From Candidatus Fermentibacter sp. (lineage in GTDB: Bacteria > Fermentibacterota > Fermentibacteria > Fermentibacterales > Fermentibacteraceae): 64,000 nucleotides of DNA. The notes under the pieces were generated by a model. That model ran no database searches, was not told where the DNA came from, and was given only the letters and a program-made list of their open reading frames with translations. The stretch's first letter is position 1. The number at the start of each line of letters is the position of its first letter. Where the stretch lies: assembly GCA_030373045.1 (NCBI GenBank), contig JAUCPW010000047.1:21006-85005 (forward strand), given 5' to 3'. Both the position numbers and the translations under genes were made by a program. Positions 38,105-47,076 of this stretch are shown piece by piece.

Positions 38105-38851
38105 ATGACGAGGGCGATCGGAACGGCCGGCATCGGCCTCGGGCTCGTCTCGATGCTCTGCGGTACTTTCCTGGCGGCCGTCTCCGGAGACTGGGGGCGC
38201 AGGGTGGCTGCCTCCGCCACCGGGCTCGTGGACGGCCTGGATGGTGCCGAGAGGGCGATGGCGGTCCTGGGGGAGGACCTCGAGGGCACGACATCCCTGA
38301 TGGACGAGATAGGAGGAGCGGTCTGGCAGACCGCCGGCATCGTCGACCAGACGAGGGCGACCCTGGTCAGGGTCGATTCCGCCGGCTCCAGGATGATCGA
38401 CTTCTCGGACCTCCTGTCGGACGACCTTGAAGACATGTCCTCCCTGCTCGGCCCCCTGGCCTCCGGCAGATTCACAGCCCCGGCCTCCAGGCTGAGGCTC
38501 GCCTCGTCTTCCGGTGACACCGTGCTCGTGCTGCTCTCGAACCTGCGGTCGCGTCTGGGATCCCTGTCCTCGACGCTCCGCGTGGTCTCCGCATCGGTCG
38601 ATTCCCTGGCCGCCGACATCGAGGTCACAAGCGCGACCATGTCATCGGCCCGGAACGGGATCGACGGTGTGCGCAGAGCAGCGGCACTTCTCGCCGTCGA
38701 CGACATCGCCTCCGCGATGATCCTCCTCCCGGGGCTCCTGCTCTTCTTCCTGGGAGTACAGGAGGTCCTGCTGGGCTCTATGCTCCGGAAGTCGGGCATG
38801 CCCTCCCCCTCTTCTCCCTCCCCGGCGCCGGGAGCGAAGCAAGATCCCTGA
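38105..38851 (+). CDS. Membrane-anchored protein with long periplasmic helical region, unknown function
   Basis: 248 residues with an N-terminal membrane segment (about 6-27), a long Ser/Leu/Asp-rich helical stretch resembling a coiled coil (about 30-195), and a second membrane segment (AMILLPGLLLFFLGVQEVLLGSML). The tail is Pro/Ser-rich. No catalytic motif is seen. The start is ATG at 38105 with AAGGA upstream. Its last 74 bases overlap the convergent acyltransferase gene. Confidence 0.6.
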   Translation: MTRAIGTAGIGLGLVSMLCGTFLAAVSGDWGRRVAASATGLVDGLDGAERAMAVLGEDLEGTTSLMDEIGGAVWQTAGIVDQTRATLVRVDSAGSRMIDFSDLLSDDLEDMSSLLGPLASGRFTAPASRLRLASSSGDTVLVLLSNLRSRLGSLSSTLRVVSASVDSLAADIEVTSATMSSARNGIDGVRRAAALLAVDDIASAMILLPGLLLFFLGVQEVLLGSMLRKSGMPSPSSPSPAPGAKQDP

Positions 38852-39797
38852 TACTCGAGGGATCGTCGTCTCCGGGCACGGCCTCCATCTCCAGCACGCG
38901 CTCGTCACCCGGCACGAAACCCAGCCTTGCGATCGTGTTGGTCTCCCTGTGCCTTATCGCGAGGTTCATCCAGTTGTACTGCCGCGGGAAGGCCGTTCCG
39001 AGATCCGAGATCCTGTCGAAGAGAACCTGTGAAGCCAGGCGGAGATCTCCTGGCAGGTCGAGCCGGGAGATGCATATCCTGTACCTGAGCCCCGGGAGGA
39101 TGTGGTTGACCGCGATCACAACGGCACACCCGGTAGCCTCCCTCAGCCTGTGGAACGTCGAGGGGGCCAGCACCGGCACCCCGAAGCTCCGGACCCACGT
39201 CCCTCCGGTCCCGCCGAAGCCGGTGGGCGCGGTCTGCACTATCCCCCCGGCCTCGAGAGCCCTGTACATCCATCTCGGATTGTCCGAAGGGAAGGCGATG
39301 TGGTGGGTGCGGGCGGAGGTCGACAGCCTCGCCCGTCTCACCTCCTCCGGCGCCCCCTGGTAGTCCGTCGACAGAACGTGCATGTCATATCCCGCCAGGG
39401 CCATGGCGATGTGCATCGTCCGCTCGTCGCCGAAATGCGGGGCGAGGAGGAGCACTCCGCGTCCTCCGGCGAGCAGGCCGTCCAGTTCCGCCCGCCCCTC
39501 CCACTCCACGCAGTCGTCGAGGTTGTCCGGATCCAGCAGGGATGCCCTGAAGAGGCCCAGCATCGCGCCCTGATGGGCCATCCAGTAGCTCCGCATGATC
39601 CCGCGGCGCCAGGCCGGCCCCTCGGAAGGGAAGATCCTCGCGAGATGGCCCATGTAGACACTGCGCCTGCCGCTCCTGCCCAGCATGTCGACAACCAGCC
39701 TGAGCGACGCGAGCAGTCGGACGAGGCCGTCCGGGCACGTTCTCCCCGCCGAGCGGTAGAGTATCTCGACAAGACGATAGTAGCTTCCCCTGAACAA
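38778..39797 (-). CDS. Lysophospholipid acyltransferase-like protein (HtrB/LpxL family)
   Basis: 339 residues. The stretch LLLAPHFGDERTMHIAMALAGYDMHVLS carries the H-F-G-D-E form of the H-x4-D/E acyltransferase motif, followed by APEEVRRARLSTSARTHHIAFP and an N-W-M-N motif (QYNWMNLAI) seen in this family. It transfers acyl chains to lipid A or a related membrane lipid. The start is TTG at 39797 with GGAGG upstream. The C-terminal end overlaps the preceding plus-strand gene tail to tail by 74 bases, which is unusual; one of the two stops may be misread or the overlap may be genuine. Confidence 0.78.
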   Translation of the reverse strand: MFRGSYYRLVEILYRSAGRTCPDGLVRLLASLRLVVDMLGRSGRRSVYMGHLARIFPSEGPAWRRGIMRSYWMAHQGAMLGLFRASLLDPDNLDDCVEWEGRAELDGLLAGGRGVLLLAPHFGDERTMHIAMALAGYDMHVLSTDYQGAPEEVRRARLSTSARTHHIAFPSDNPRWMYRALEAGGIVQTAPTGFGGTGGTWVRSFGVPVLAPSTFHRLREATGCAVVIAVNHILPGLRYRICISRLDLPGDLRLASQVLFDRISDLGTAFPRQYNWMNLAIRHRETNTIARLGFVPGDERVLEMEAVPGDDDPSSIRDLASLPAPGREKRGRACPTSGA

Positions 39798-39856
39798 GGA
39801 TCCTCCGAGGTCTGTGCCGTTCCGGCGGGTGCCGTATAATAAGCAGGGGGTGGGGA

Positions 39857-40414
39857 GTGAGGAATACCGCAGTTCTCCTGGCCGTGCTGCCGGTCGCGCT
39901 CCATGCCGGCTCGTTCCGGCTCTCGCGCGACACGCTCGAGATCCCCGTAGGCCAGTTCAGGTGGATCGGATTCACCGTCGACATCGAGCAGCAGGAGGAG
40001 ACGAGGATAGAGGGGTTCCTCACCGTCGTGCCCGACTCGTCCTCCATAGAGCTCATTCTGATGCACAGGGACGACTTCCACAGATGGTCCGCGGGCGGAA
40101 CCGATGTCGACACCCTGTACCGCTCCGTCACCGGTGGCGGAGAGGTCATGATCCCGATCGACGGCTTCGGCGACATGGTCCTCGTGATCTCGAACCGCGG
40201 CAACTATGCGCCCGCCTCGTTATCCGCCTCGCTCGACCTCGCCTTCGAGGGCAGCGGGGTGCGCTACAGCCCCATCCTCACAGGGAGCAGGATCGTCCTG
40301 ATCATGGTGGCAACCGGCATGACGGCCGCCCTCCTGATAGGAATCGCCTCCAGGGAGGCTGCGCGCCGCAGGAGACGCCGAATGGCCTCCGGCAGGGTTG
40401 ACGGGCGGGATTGA
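39857..40414 (+). CDS. Exported protein with C-terminal membrane anchor, unknown function
   Basis: 185 residues with a signal peptide (MRNTAVLLAVLPVALHA), a beta-rich extracytoplasmic domain (about 18-130), a membrane segment (about 140-162) and a short basic cytoplasmic tail (ARRRRRRMASGR). The start is GTG at 39857, preceded by GGGGTGGGGA. A perfect TATAAT at 39835-39840 could be its -10 box, though no clear -35 box is seen. No family is recognised. Confidence 0.6.
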   Translation: MRNTAVLLAVLPVALHAGSFRLSRDTLEIPVGQFRWIGFTVDIEQQEETRIEGFLTVVPDSSSIELILMHRDDFHRWSAGGTDVDTLYRSVTGGGEVMIPIDGFGDMVLVISNRGNYAPASLSASLDLAFEGSGVRYSPILTGSRIVLIMVATGMTAALLIGIASREAARRRRRRMASGRVDGRD

Positions 40415-40426
40415 TCCGGGTAATTT
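40398..40426 (+). promoter_or_regulatory. Sigma-70-type promoter of iscR-iscU-iscS
   Basis: TTGACG (40398-40403), 17 bases, TAATTT (40421-40426), 22 bases upstream of the iscR ATG. IscR-type regulators commonly repress their own operon, so this is the expected control point. Confidence 0.55.
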
Positions 40427-40447
40427 CCTACATGGCCGGGAGGTAAT

Positions 40448-40972
40448 ATGCTCGTCTCGACGAGGAGCAGATACGGACTGCGCGCCATGGTCGAAATGGT
40501 CAGGGAGGGCTGGAACCTGCCCGTCTCCCTGGCGAGGCTCGCGGAGATCGAGGAAGTTTCGCAGCGGTACCTCGAGCAGATCTTCCTCAGGCTGAGGGAG
40601 GCCGGGCTCGTTACCGGAAGGCGCGGGCCCAAGGGGGGATACGTCCTCGCGAAGGATCCCTCCACTATCACTCTGCTCGAGATCATCACCACCCTCGAAG
40701 CGGGCTTCCTCGCACCGGGGTGCGCCGAGGACGCTCCGCACTGCTCCGGAGGGGGCTCGCACGAGAAGGAGCCATGCCACCGTCAGGAAGGCTGCGCGAC
40801 CAGGATACTCTGGCGCGACCTGCGGCGCTGCTGCTTCGACTACCTCGGGAACCGGACCCTCTTCGACCTGGCCATGAGCTCCCGCGACGGTTCGCACGAC
40901 ACTGTTTCGCCCGTCACCCGGGCGCAGGGCATTCCGCCGCACGGCGCGGCGGTATCGGAAGGCGGAGCCTGA
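40448..40972 (+). CDS. iscR: Rrf2-family transcriptional regulator (IscR-like)
   Basis: 174 residues. The winged helix includes [10 protein letters not shown], the recognition region [19 protein letters not shown] and the wing [15 protein letters not shown], all typical of Rrf2 proteins. The C-terminal part is Cys-rich (C-x6-C-x10-C-x5-C, then a later CC), consistent with an Fe-S cluster sensor although the spacing differs from E. coli IscR. The start is ATG at 40448 after GGGAGGTAAT. iscU follows one base after the stop. Confidence 0.88.
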   Translation: MLVSTRSRYGLRAMVEMVREGWNLPVSLARLAEIEEVSQRYLEQIFLRLREAGLVTGRRGPKGGYVLAKDPSTITLLEIITTLEAGFLAPGCAEDAPHCSGGGSHEKEPCHRQEGCATRILWRDLRRCCFDYLGNRTLFDLAMSSRDGSHDTVSPVTRAQGIPPHGAAVSEGGA

Positions 40973-40973
40973 G

Positions 40974-41543
40974 ATGTGGAAATACTCCGAGAAGCTGATG
41001 GATCACTTCGTCAACCCACGCAACGTCGGGAACATCGAGAACCCCGACGGACATGCGCAGGTCGGCTCTCCCGTCTGCGGCGACGCGATGACCCTCGACA
41101 TTTCGGTCGACGATGAAGGCAGGATAAGCGATGTGAAGTTCCGGACCTTCGGCTGCGCCGGCGCCATTGCCTCCGCCTCGGCCCTGACCGAGATGGTCGC
41201 CGGGAAGACGCTCGAAGAGGCCCTCGCGGTCAAGAACAGGCAGATTGTCGACTATCTCGGCGGGATGCCCGAGGAGAAGTACCACTGCTCGGTCATGGGG
41301 CACGAGGCTCTTCGGGATGCGATCGCCGACTACAGGGCGAAGGTCGGCGAGGTCGAGCGCGAGGCGCTCGCAGCTGTGGAGGCGGTGAAGGCCGAAGCGC
41401 CGGGACTCGCCATGCTCAGGGCAAGGCCCGGTTCCGTGGCCATCCGCATGGATGGCGAGCCTCCGGCCGGCCTTGCGGACAGGCTGGCCGGCTCGATCTC
41501 GGCAGCCCTCGGCAGGAGGATAGAGGTGGAGTTCCGTCGATGA
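40974..41543 (+). CDS. iscU: Iron-sulfur cluster scaffold protein IscU/NifU with C-terminal extension
   Basis: 189 residues. The scaffold domain (about 1-125) has the three cluster ligands: [10 protein letters not shown], the [16 protein letters not shown] motif and the YHCSVMG motif. A C-terminal extension of about 60 residues (from about 130) lacks the CxxC of NifU-type C-terminal domains. Clusters are assembled here from sulfur supplied by IscS. The start is ATG at 40974; the stop overlaps iscS as ATGA. Confidence 0.9.
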   Translation: MWKYSEKLMDHFVNPRNVGNIENPDGHAQVGSPVCGDAMTLDISVDDEGRISDVKFRTFGCAGAIASASALTEMVAGKTLEEALAVKNRQIVDYLGGMPEEKYHCSVMGHEALRDAIADYRAKVGEVEREALAAVEAVKAEAPGLAMLRARPGSVAIRMDGEPPAGLADRLAGSISAALGRRIEVEFRR

Positions 41544-42700
41544 ACGTCTACCTCGACAACAACGCCACCACACCTCTCGATCCCCTGGTCCTCGCCAGGA
41601 TGCTGCCCTTCCTGGGCGAGAGGTTCGGGAATCCTTCGAGCTTCCATTCCTTCGGCAGTTCGCTCATGGAGGCCATCGAAGAATCGCGCGGTAGGGTGGC
41701 TTCGCTCATCGGCGCGCCAAGGTCTGCCGCGGGCAGGCCGGCGGTGGTCTTCACCAGCGGCGGCACGGAGAGCGACAACTGGGCTCTCAGGGGTTCCCTG
41801 GCGGCCACCGGCCGCAGGACGATCGTCACAACCCCCGTCGAGCACCCTGCCGTCCTCGAGACTGCCAGGCAGCTCGAACGCGAAGGCTTCGAGCTCCGCG
41901 TCGCGCGCGTCACCTGCGACGGCGTGCTCGACATGGACAGCATCCGGGAGGCCATCGATCCCACGGTTGCAGTCTTGTCCGTCATGGCGGCCAACAACGA
42001 GACCGGAGTGCTGATGCCGATCCGGGAATGTGCCGAGATGGCGCATTCCGTCGGGGCGCTATTCCACACCGACGCCGTGCAGGCGGCCGGGAAGATCCCC
42101 CTGGACGCGGAAGGCGACGGGATCGACCTGCTGAGCCTGTCCGCCCACAAGATCCACGGACCCAAGGGAGTGGGCGCTCTCTACGTCAGGCCCGGCCTCG
42201 ATCTGCCCGCATTCGTCCATGGCGGGCACCACGAGTCCGGCCTGCGGGCGGGCACCTACAACGTACCGGGCATCGCCGGCCTGGGGGAGGCGGCCAGGCT
42301 CGCCCTGGAGGAGATCGGCCCCGGCACCTCGGCGATCCTGGCCCTGCGCGACCGTCTCGAGAACGGCATGAAGGCAACCTGCCCGGGGGTCAGCATAGCG
42401 GGCGCTCTCGCCCCCCGCCTCCCCAACACCACCACGGCGCTCTTCAGCGGCGTCGAGAGCGAAGCCATCCTCACCCTGCTGGACATGAGGGGCATAAGCG
42501 TCTCGTCGGGATCGGCCTGCAGCACGGGCAGCAAGGATCCCAGCCATGTCCTGAGGGCGATGAACGTCGACCGGAACCTGGCGAACAGCGCGGTCAGGTT
42601 CAGCCTGAGCCGCTTCAACACGGCCCATGAGATCGACTACACGCTCGAGGTGCTCGCGGACGTGATAGACAGACTGAGAAGGATATCGCCCTACGTCTGA
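41540..42700 (+). CDS. iscS: Cysteine desulfurase IscS/NifS
   Basis: 386 residues, PLP-dependent. [19 protein letters not shown] and [17 protein letters not shown] are canonical; the PLP Lys is in [16 protein letters not shown], and the sulfur-carrying Cys in [19 protein letters not shown]. It provides persulfide sulfur for IscU. Start and overlap (ATGA with iscU) show co-translation. The operon order iscR-iscU-iscS lacks iscA, hscB and hscA here. Confidence 0.95.
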   Translation: MNVYLDNNATTPLDPLVLARMLPFLGERFGNPSSFHSFGSSLMEAIEESRGRVASLIGAPRSAAGRPAVVFTSGGTESDNWALRGSLAATGRRTIVTTPVEHPAVLETARQLEREGFELRVARVTCDGVLDMDSIREAIDPTVAVLSVMAANNETGVLMPIRECAEMAHSVGALFHTDAVQAAGKIPLDAEGDGIDLLSLSAHKIHGPKGVGALYVRPGLDLPAFVHGGHHESGLRAGTYNVPGIAGLGEAARLALEEIGPGTSAILALRDRLENGMKATCPGVSIAGALAPRLPNTTTALFSGVESEAILTLLDMRGISVSSGSACSTGSKDPSHVLRAMNVDRNLANSAVRFSLSRFNTAHEIDYTLEVLADVIDRLRRISPYV

Positions 42701-42709
42701 AGGCGCCGC

Positions 42710-43468
42710 TCAGATGAGGGAGGGATAGACCGCGGCGGAGACGGAGGCTCCGAAATCCGGCTCGTCGGACATGGAGGCCTCGGCGGATACCCCCGTGACC
42801 AGCCAGTCAAGGGGAGCCCAGACGATGCCCGCCGCCGCATCGGGGTCGGATCCCGTCCTCGAGCCCGCCCCGATCCATATCTGCGTTTCCGGCATCACGT
42901 AGCTAGCGCACCCGACCGCCACGTCCAGTCCGTCGGTGATCCTGGCGTGGAGGGGGTCGTCGCCTCCCGAGGCGAAGTAGCCTGCATCGACCGAGAGCCT
43001 GAACAGCCTGAACACCGTGCTGGTGCAGATGCCTGCGCGGGCCTCGGCCCCGCGGTCCCTGGGCGCATCGCCGGTCGGCAGTGTCAGCGATCCCTTCAGA
43101 GCGAGGGCGGTGCCTCCCCTTGCGGTCTCGTAGAGGTACTTCACCCCCATGGAGATGTCTCCGACAGGGCCTTCCTCGAACACCGAATCCCATACGTACA
43201 CGGGGATGGACGCACCCGCCTCGACGCCTGGCGCGGCGCCCCATGCCGCGGAAAGCGACAGGGGGGCGGTGCCGAAGTCGCCTCCGGGCATCCTGGCTCC
43301 CATCGTGGCGCCGATTCGGAACGAGCCCTCGGGCAGGAAATCGCCCGTGCCCAGCCTCCAGTATCCCGAGAGCCCGTCGCCGGTGGGCAGGGCTGCGGGG
43401 AGTTCGCCGGAGGGCGGCGTTGCGATGCCCGCCGACAGGACGATGATCGATAGGATTGCTGGCATCAC
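42710..43468 (-). CDS. Outer-membrane transporter/porin-like beta-barrel
   Basis: 252 residues, with a signal peptide (MPAILSIIVLSAGIATP). The mature part is beta-rich: YWRLGTGDFLPEGSFRIGATMG, LKGSLTLPTGDAPRD and repeated Gly/Ala/aromatic strands. The pattern of SLTLPTGD is common in the Phenol_MetA_deg/transporter barrel group. The start is GTG at 43468 with GGAGG 7 bases upstream; ATG at 43465 is a close alternative. It is convergent with iscS, 9 bases apart. Confidence 0.6.
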   Translation of the reverse strand: MMPAILSIIVLSAGIATPPSGELPAALPTGDGLSGYWRLGTGDFLPEGSFRIGATMGARMPGGDFGTAPLSLSAAWGAAPGVEAGASIPVYVWDSVFEEGPVGDISMGVKYLYETARGGTALALKGSLTLPTGDAPRDRGAEARAGICTSTVFRLFRLSVDAGYFASGGDDPLHARITDGLDVAVGCASYVMPETQIWIGAGSRTGSDPDAAAGIVWAPLDWLVTGVSAEASMSDEPDFGASVSAAVYPSLI

Positions 43469-43561
43469 TGCACGACCTCCGTGGCGCTGTTGACCGGCGG
43501 TGAAGATAGGCAGAGAATAGCATGCCGGCCATGCCGCCGGCGGGAAGGGGCCCCGGGAACC

Positions 43562-43954
43562 ATGCGAACCGGATCCGTAGCCGCGGTCCTGCTCGCGATG
43601 GTATCCCTGGCGGGGCTCGCCGTCATGCTCTTCACCGACGAACCCGAGCCTCCTGCGGAGGAGCCCGGCCCCGGCATCGAGCCGCCCGCGATCGAGGCCC
43701 TGTGCGGGGGTGTCGCGCTGGGCGGCATGCCCCGCATCCAGATGAGGGCGGATACGACCGTGCTCCTGCTCGACCTCGACGGAGCGCTTTTCACGATGAC
43801 GCAGGCCAATCAGTACCTCATGTCGGCCCTGGCCGAGGCGCGGTGCCTGCATCTCGAGACCCGCACCCGGCCCGACGGAGGGCTCACGTTCCTGGCCTCC
43901 TACCCCGACGGCAGACCCCTCCGCATGGAGCTGAAACCCGTCGGCACGAGCTGA
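43562..43954 (+). CDS. Small membrane-anchored protein, unknown function
   Basis: 130 residues with an N-terminal membrane segment (about 6-24) followed by a Pro/Glu linker (EPEPPAEEPGPG) and a small soluble domain containing TTVLLLDLDGALFTM. The DLDGALF stretch resembles a HAD motif I but no other HAD motif is present, so I do not call it a phosphatase. The start chosen is ATG at 43562. Confidence 0.5.
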   Translation: MRTGSVAAVLLAMVSLAGLAVMLFTDEPEPPAEEPGPGIEPPAIEALCGGVALGGMPRIQMRADTTVLLLDLDGALFTMTQANQYLMSALAEARCLHLETRTRPDGGLTFLASYPDGRPLRMELKPVGTS

Positions 43955-43961
43955 GCGATCG

Positions 43962-43990
43962 TTGACAGTGGCAATCTGATGCGGTTATTG
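43962..43990 (+). promoter_or_regulatory. Candidate secDF promoter
   Basis: TTGACA (43962-43967), 17 bases, TTATTG (43985-43990). The leader to the secDF ATG would be about 110 bases long. The -10 match is poor. Confidence 0.4.
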
Positions 43991-44111
43991 ATCGCCTTCC
44001 CGATGCAGTAACAGAATCCGGCCAGATACCGCTCCGCGAAGGGGCCCCTGCCCCGTTGCGCGCCAGGCGCATGAGAGCCCTAGCGGGGACACGACAGGAG
44101 GTTCCGAGGAC

Positions 44112-46982
44112 ATGAAGCGATCCGCCCTGGACTGGAGGCTGCTGAGTTCAGCCGCCCTCTTCGTCATCTCCGCACTGCTGATATGGCCGACGATCGACTG
44201 GTACTCCATGCCCGAGACGCAGCGCGACAGGGCCGAGGCCAGCGTCCAGCCCGAGACGGACAATCCCCACTTCGTCGCCCTCCTCGAGGAGATGAGGGCC
44301 GAGGGCGGAGAGGAGACGCTGTCCGACTACCGCGAGATCTACGAGCGCAGCAGGGGCACCATCAAGCTGGGGCTCGACCTGCAGGGCGGCATGTACCTCT
44401 CCTACATCATCGAGCCCGTAGGCGGCCTGGAGCCTTCCGAGGCCATAGAGCAGGCGCTCGAGACCATCCGGAACAGGGTGGACGAGTTCGGCGTCTCCGA
44501 GCCCTCCATCACCCGCCAGGGCCAGGACAGGATGGTCGTCCAGCTCCCGGGCATAAGGGACCCGGCGCGCGCGCGCTCCATCGTCGAGAGGCAGGCCCTG
44601 CTCGAGTTCAAAATCGTGGCCTATCCCAACGCCAGGGTGAGCATCCCCTCCGAGGTCCCCGCCCTGGCCGAGATCGATGCACTCCTGGCAGCCGAGGCCG
44701 CCCCGGCGGTCGATTCGGCCGCGACCGTTCCCGGACAGGTGGACGGAGACGTTCCGGCTTCGGACACGACGATCCAGCCCGCGGCGGATTCGATCTCCGG
44801 TACTCAGCCCGAAGAGGGCTTCTCCCTGCCCGAGACCCAGCCTGCCGATCAGGCCGCCGCCCTCCCGTCGGACTCCCTCCTCTCCATCCCCGAGATGCCC
44901 GCGGTTTCAGGCGGCTCGTTCACCGGGCTCATCCAGGGGGCGGACGAGTATTCCGCGCTCTCGCTCAGCATCTCCCCGGGCGACTGGATGATCGAGTCGG
45001 GCGAGGACTACGACCTGTTCATGAGCTACGTGACGAGGGCCGACGTCGATTCCATCCTCGCCGCGAGGAACCTTCTCCTGGTGACCGGTCGCGAGACCGA
45101 GACGCAGTCCGGCACCTTCCGCTCGCTCTTCCTCGTCCCGAGGGACGCCACCAGGGGATTCGACCAGAATACCGGCCTCGTGCGCGAGTACTACGCCCTC
45201 ACGGGCGCCTCGCTCACCGACGCCTACATCAGGATGGGCGACGACCAGTCGCTCAGCAGCGCGCCATACCTCATCCTCGAGTTCGACTCCGAGGGCGCCG
45301 CCAACTGGGAGAGGATCACCGGCGAGAACGTCGAGGAAAGGGTCAGCGTCATCCTCGACGGCACGATGTACTCGGTCGCCACGATCCGCGAGCGCATCTC
45401 CGGCACCAGCACGAGGCTGTCCGGAGGCTTCTCGGTCGAGGAGGCGCGCGACCTCAGGCTCGTCCTGAAGGCCGGTTCCCTGCCGGCACGGCTGATCCTC
45501 GCCGAGGAGCAGACCATCGGCCCGAGCATGGGCAGGCAGGCGCTCGACAGGGGGCTCATCGCGGCCCTCGCAGGGTTCGCGATCGTAGCCTTGTTCATGA
45601 TCGTCTACTACGGCACGGGCGGCGTGATCGCCACCGTCGGGCTCGTCCTGAACATGCTTCTCATCCTCGCGACGCTCTGCTTCCCCGGCCCACTGGCCCG
45701 CCTGGGCGTCTCGGGTCTCGGAGCAACCCTGACGCTGCCCGGCATCGCCGGCATCGTCCTCACGATAGGCATGGCCGTCGATGCCAACGTGCTGATCTTC
45801 GAGCGCATCCGCGAGGAGCGGAGGTCGGGCAAGAGCATAAGGCCAGCCGTCGAGGCCGGCTTCGCGCGCGCCTTCACGACGATCCTCGACTCGAACCTGA
45901 CCACCCTCATCACGGCCCTCATCCTCTACAGGTTCGGCACCGGGCCGGTGCGCGGGTTCGCGGTCACCCTCTCGATCGGTATCCTCGCGAGCCTCTTCTG
46001 CTCGCTGGTGTTCGGGCGAGGCGTCTTCGAACTCCTCCTGCGGAAGAAGTCGCGCACCGACATAGGCCTGGGCAGGCTGCACTTCTTCCTGGGCTCGAAG
46101 ATCGGGTTCGTGAAGATCCGGAAGACGGCCTACGTCATCTCCCTGGCCCTGATCCTCGCAGGAGTGGCGGCATTCGCACTCAACGGCGGGTTCAGGATGT
46201 CGATAGACTTCACCGGCGGCCTCGAGACCAACGTAACCGGTCCCGAGGGCATGACGGTCGAGCAGCTCCGGACTTCGCTGTTCGGCGCCGGGCTGGAGGG
46301 CGTGCAGGTCCAGCAGCTCGAGGACTACGAGGGCGAGGGCAACGCCTTCGTGATCAGGACCTCCACCATGGATTCCGAGGAGGTCAACGCCGCCCTGGTC
46401 GCCAACGGATGCTCCCCGATGGGCAGCGAAGAGGAAGGGACGGCCTACATCCGCCAGATCGGCCCGAGGGTGGGCTCCGAGCTCAGGTCGAAGGCCACCA
46501 GCGCCGTGCTCCTGTCGTGGGTCGCGATCATCCTGTACGTCTGGTACAGGTTCCAGCTGAAGTGGGGGTTTGCCTCCGTGCTGGCCCTCGTCCACGACAC
46601 GCTGATCACCCTGGGCTTCCTGGCCTTCGCCCGGATCGAGATATCGCTCACGATAATAGCGGCGATACTCACCATCATCGGGTACTCGATCAACGACACG
46701 ATCGTCGTGTTCGACAGGATCAGGGAGAACAGGAGGCTCCGCAAGGGCCGGACCTTCGAGGAGACCGTGGACATGAGCGTCAACGAGACGCTCAGCAGGA
46801 CGATCATCACATCCCTGACCACGTTCCTCGCCGTGCTCGCCCTGTTCATCTTCGGCGTGGGCGAGATAGCCGACTTCGCCCTGACGATGTGCCTGGGCCT
46901 CGTGGTAGGCACCTACTCGTCGGTCTTCGTCGCGGGCATGCTGCTCGTGGACTGGAAGGGCCGCAGGGAGCGAGCCCAGTAG
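44112..46982 (+). CDS. secDF: Protein-export membrane protein SecDF (fused)
   Basis: 956 residues joining SecD and SecF in one chain. SecDF uses the proton gradient to drive late steps of Sec secretion. The SecD part (about 1-650) has the first membrane helix, LGLDLQGGMYLSYI, and the G-rich region GIAGIVLTIGMAVDANVLIFERIREE. An Ala/Pro/Ser-rich insertion lies at about 195-275. The SecF part (about 660-956) begins LGRLHFFLGSKIGFVKIRKTAY and contains FRMSIDFTGGLE and GYSINDTIVVFDRIREN. The start is ATG at 44112 after GGAGG. The fused form suits a secretion-heavy lifestyle with many exported proteins. Confidence 0.94.
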   Translation: MKRSALDWRLLSSAALFVISALLIWPTIDWYSMPETQRDRAEASVQPETDNPHFVALLEEMRAEGGEETLSDYREIYERSRGTIKLGLDLQGGMYLSYIIEPVGGLEPSEAIEQALETIRNRVDEFGVSEPSITRQGQDRMVVQLPGIRDPARARSIVERQALLEFKIVAYPNARVSIPSEVPALAEIDALLAAEAAPAVDSAATVPGQVDGDVPASDTTIQPAADSISGTQPEEGFSLPETQPADQAAALPSDSLLSIPEMPAVSGGSFTGLIQGADEYSALSLSISPGDWMIESGEDYDLFMSYVTRADVDSILAARNLLLVTGRETETQSGTFRSLFLVPRDATRGFDQNTGLVREYYALTGASLTDAYIRMGDDQSLSSAPYLILEFDSEGAANWERITGENVEERVSVILDGTMYSVATIRERISGTSTRLSGGFSVEEARDLRLVLKAGSLPARLILAEEQTIGPSMGRQALDRGLIAALAGFAIVALFMIVYYGTGGVIATVGLVLNMLLILATLCFPGPLARLGVSGLGATLTLPGIAGIVLTIGMAVDANVLIFERIREERRSGKSIRPAVEAGFARAFTTILDSNLTTLITALILYRFGTGPVRGFAVTLSIGILASLFCSLVFGRGVFELLLRKKSRTDIGLGRLHFFLGSKIGFVKIRKTAYVISLALILAGVAAFALNGGFRMSIDFTGGLETNVTGPEGMTVEQLRTSLFGAGLEGVQVQQLEDYEGEGNAFVIRTSTMDSEEVNAALVANGCSPMGSEEEGTAYIRQIGPRVGSELRSKATSAVLLSWVAIILYVWYRFQLKWGFASVLALVHDTLITLGFLAFARIEISLTIIAAILTIIGYSINDTIVVFDRIRENRRLRKGRTFEETVDMSVNETLSRTIITSLTTFLAVLALFIFGVGEIADFALTMCLGLVVGTYSSVFVAGMLLVDWKGRRERAQ

Positions 46983-47011
46983 GGCTCCCGCAGTAACAAC
47001 CGTACCGGCTC

Positions 47012-47050
47012 GTGCGGCCGGGACCCCTCGGGTTCCGGCCGCACTCTTTC
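47012..47050. terminator. Terminator between secDF and the sensor kinase gene
   Basis: GTGCGGCCGGGA (47012-47023) and TTCCGGCCGCAC (47033-47044) pair over 12 bases with one G-U, with a 9-base loop, followed by TCTTTCC. It sits between two convergent genes. Confidence 0.7.
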
Positions 47051-47076
47051 CATGGCGTTTCGTTTCGGGAGAACGG

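Noticed and set aside
44183..46996. 937-codon plus-strand frame within secDF
   Set aside because: An Arg/Pro-rich shadow in another frame of secDF; the secDF frame has all conserved motifs.
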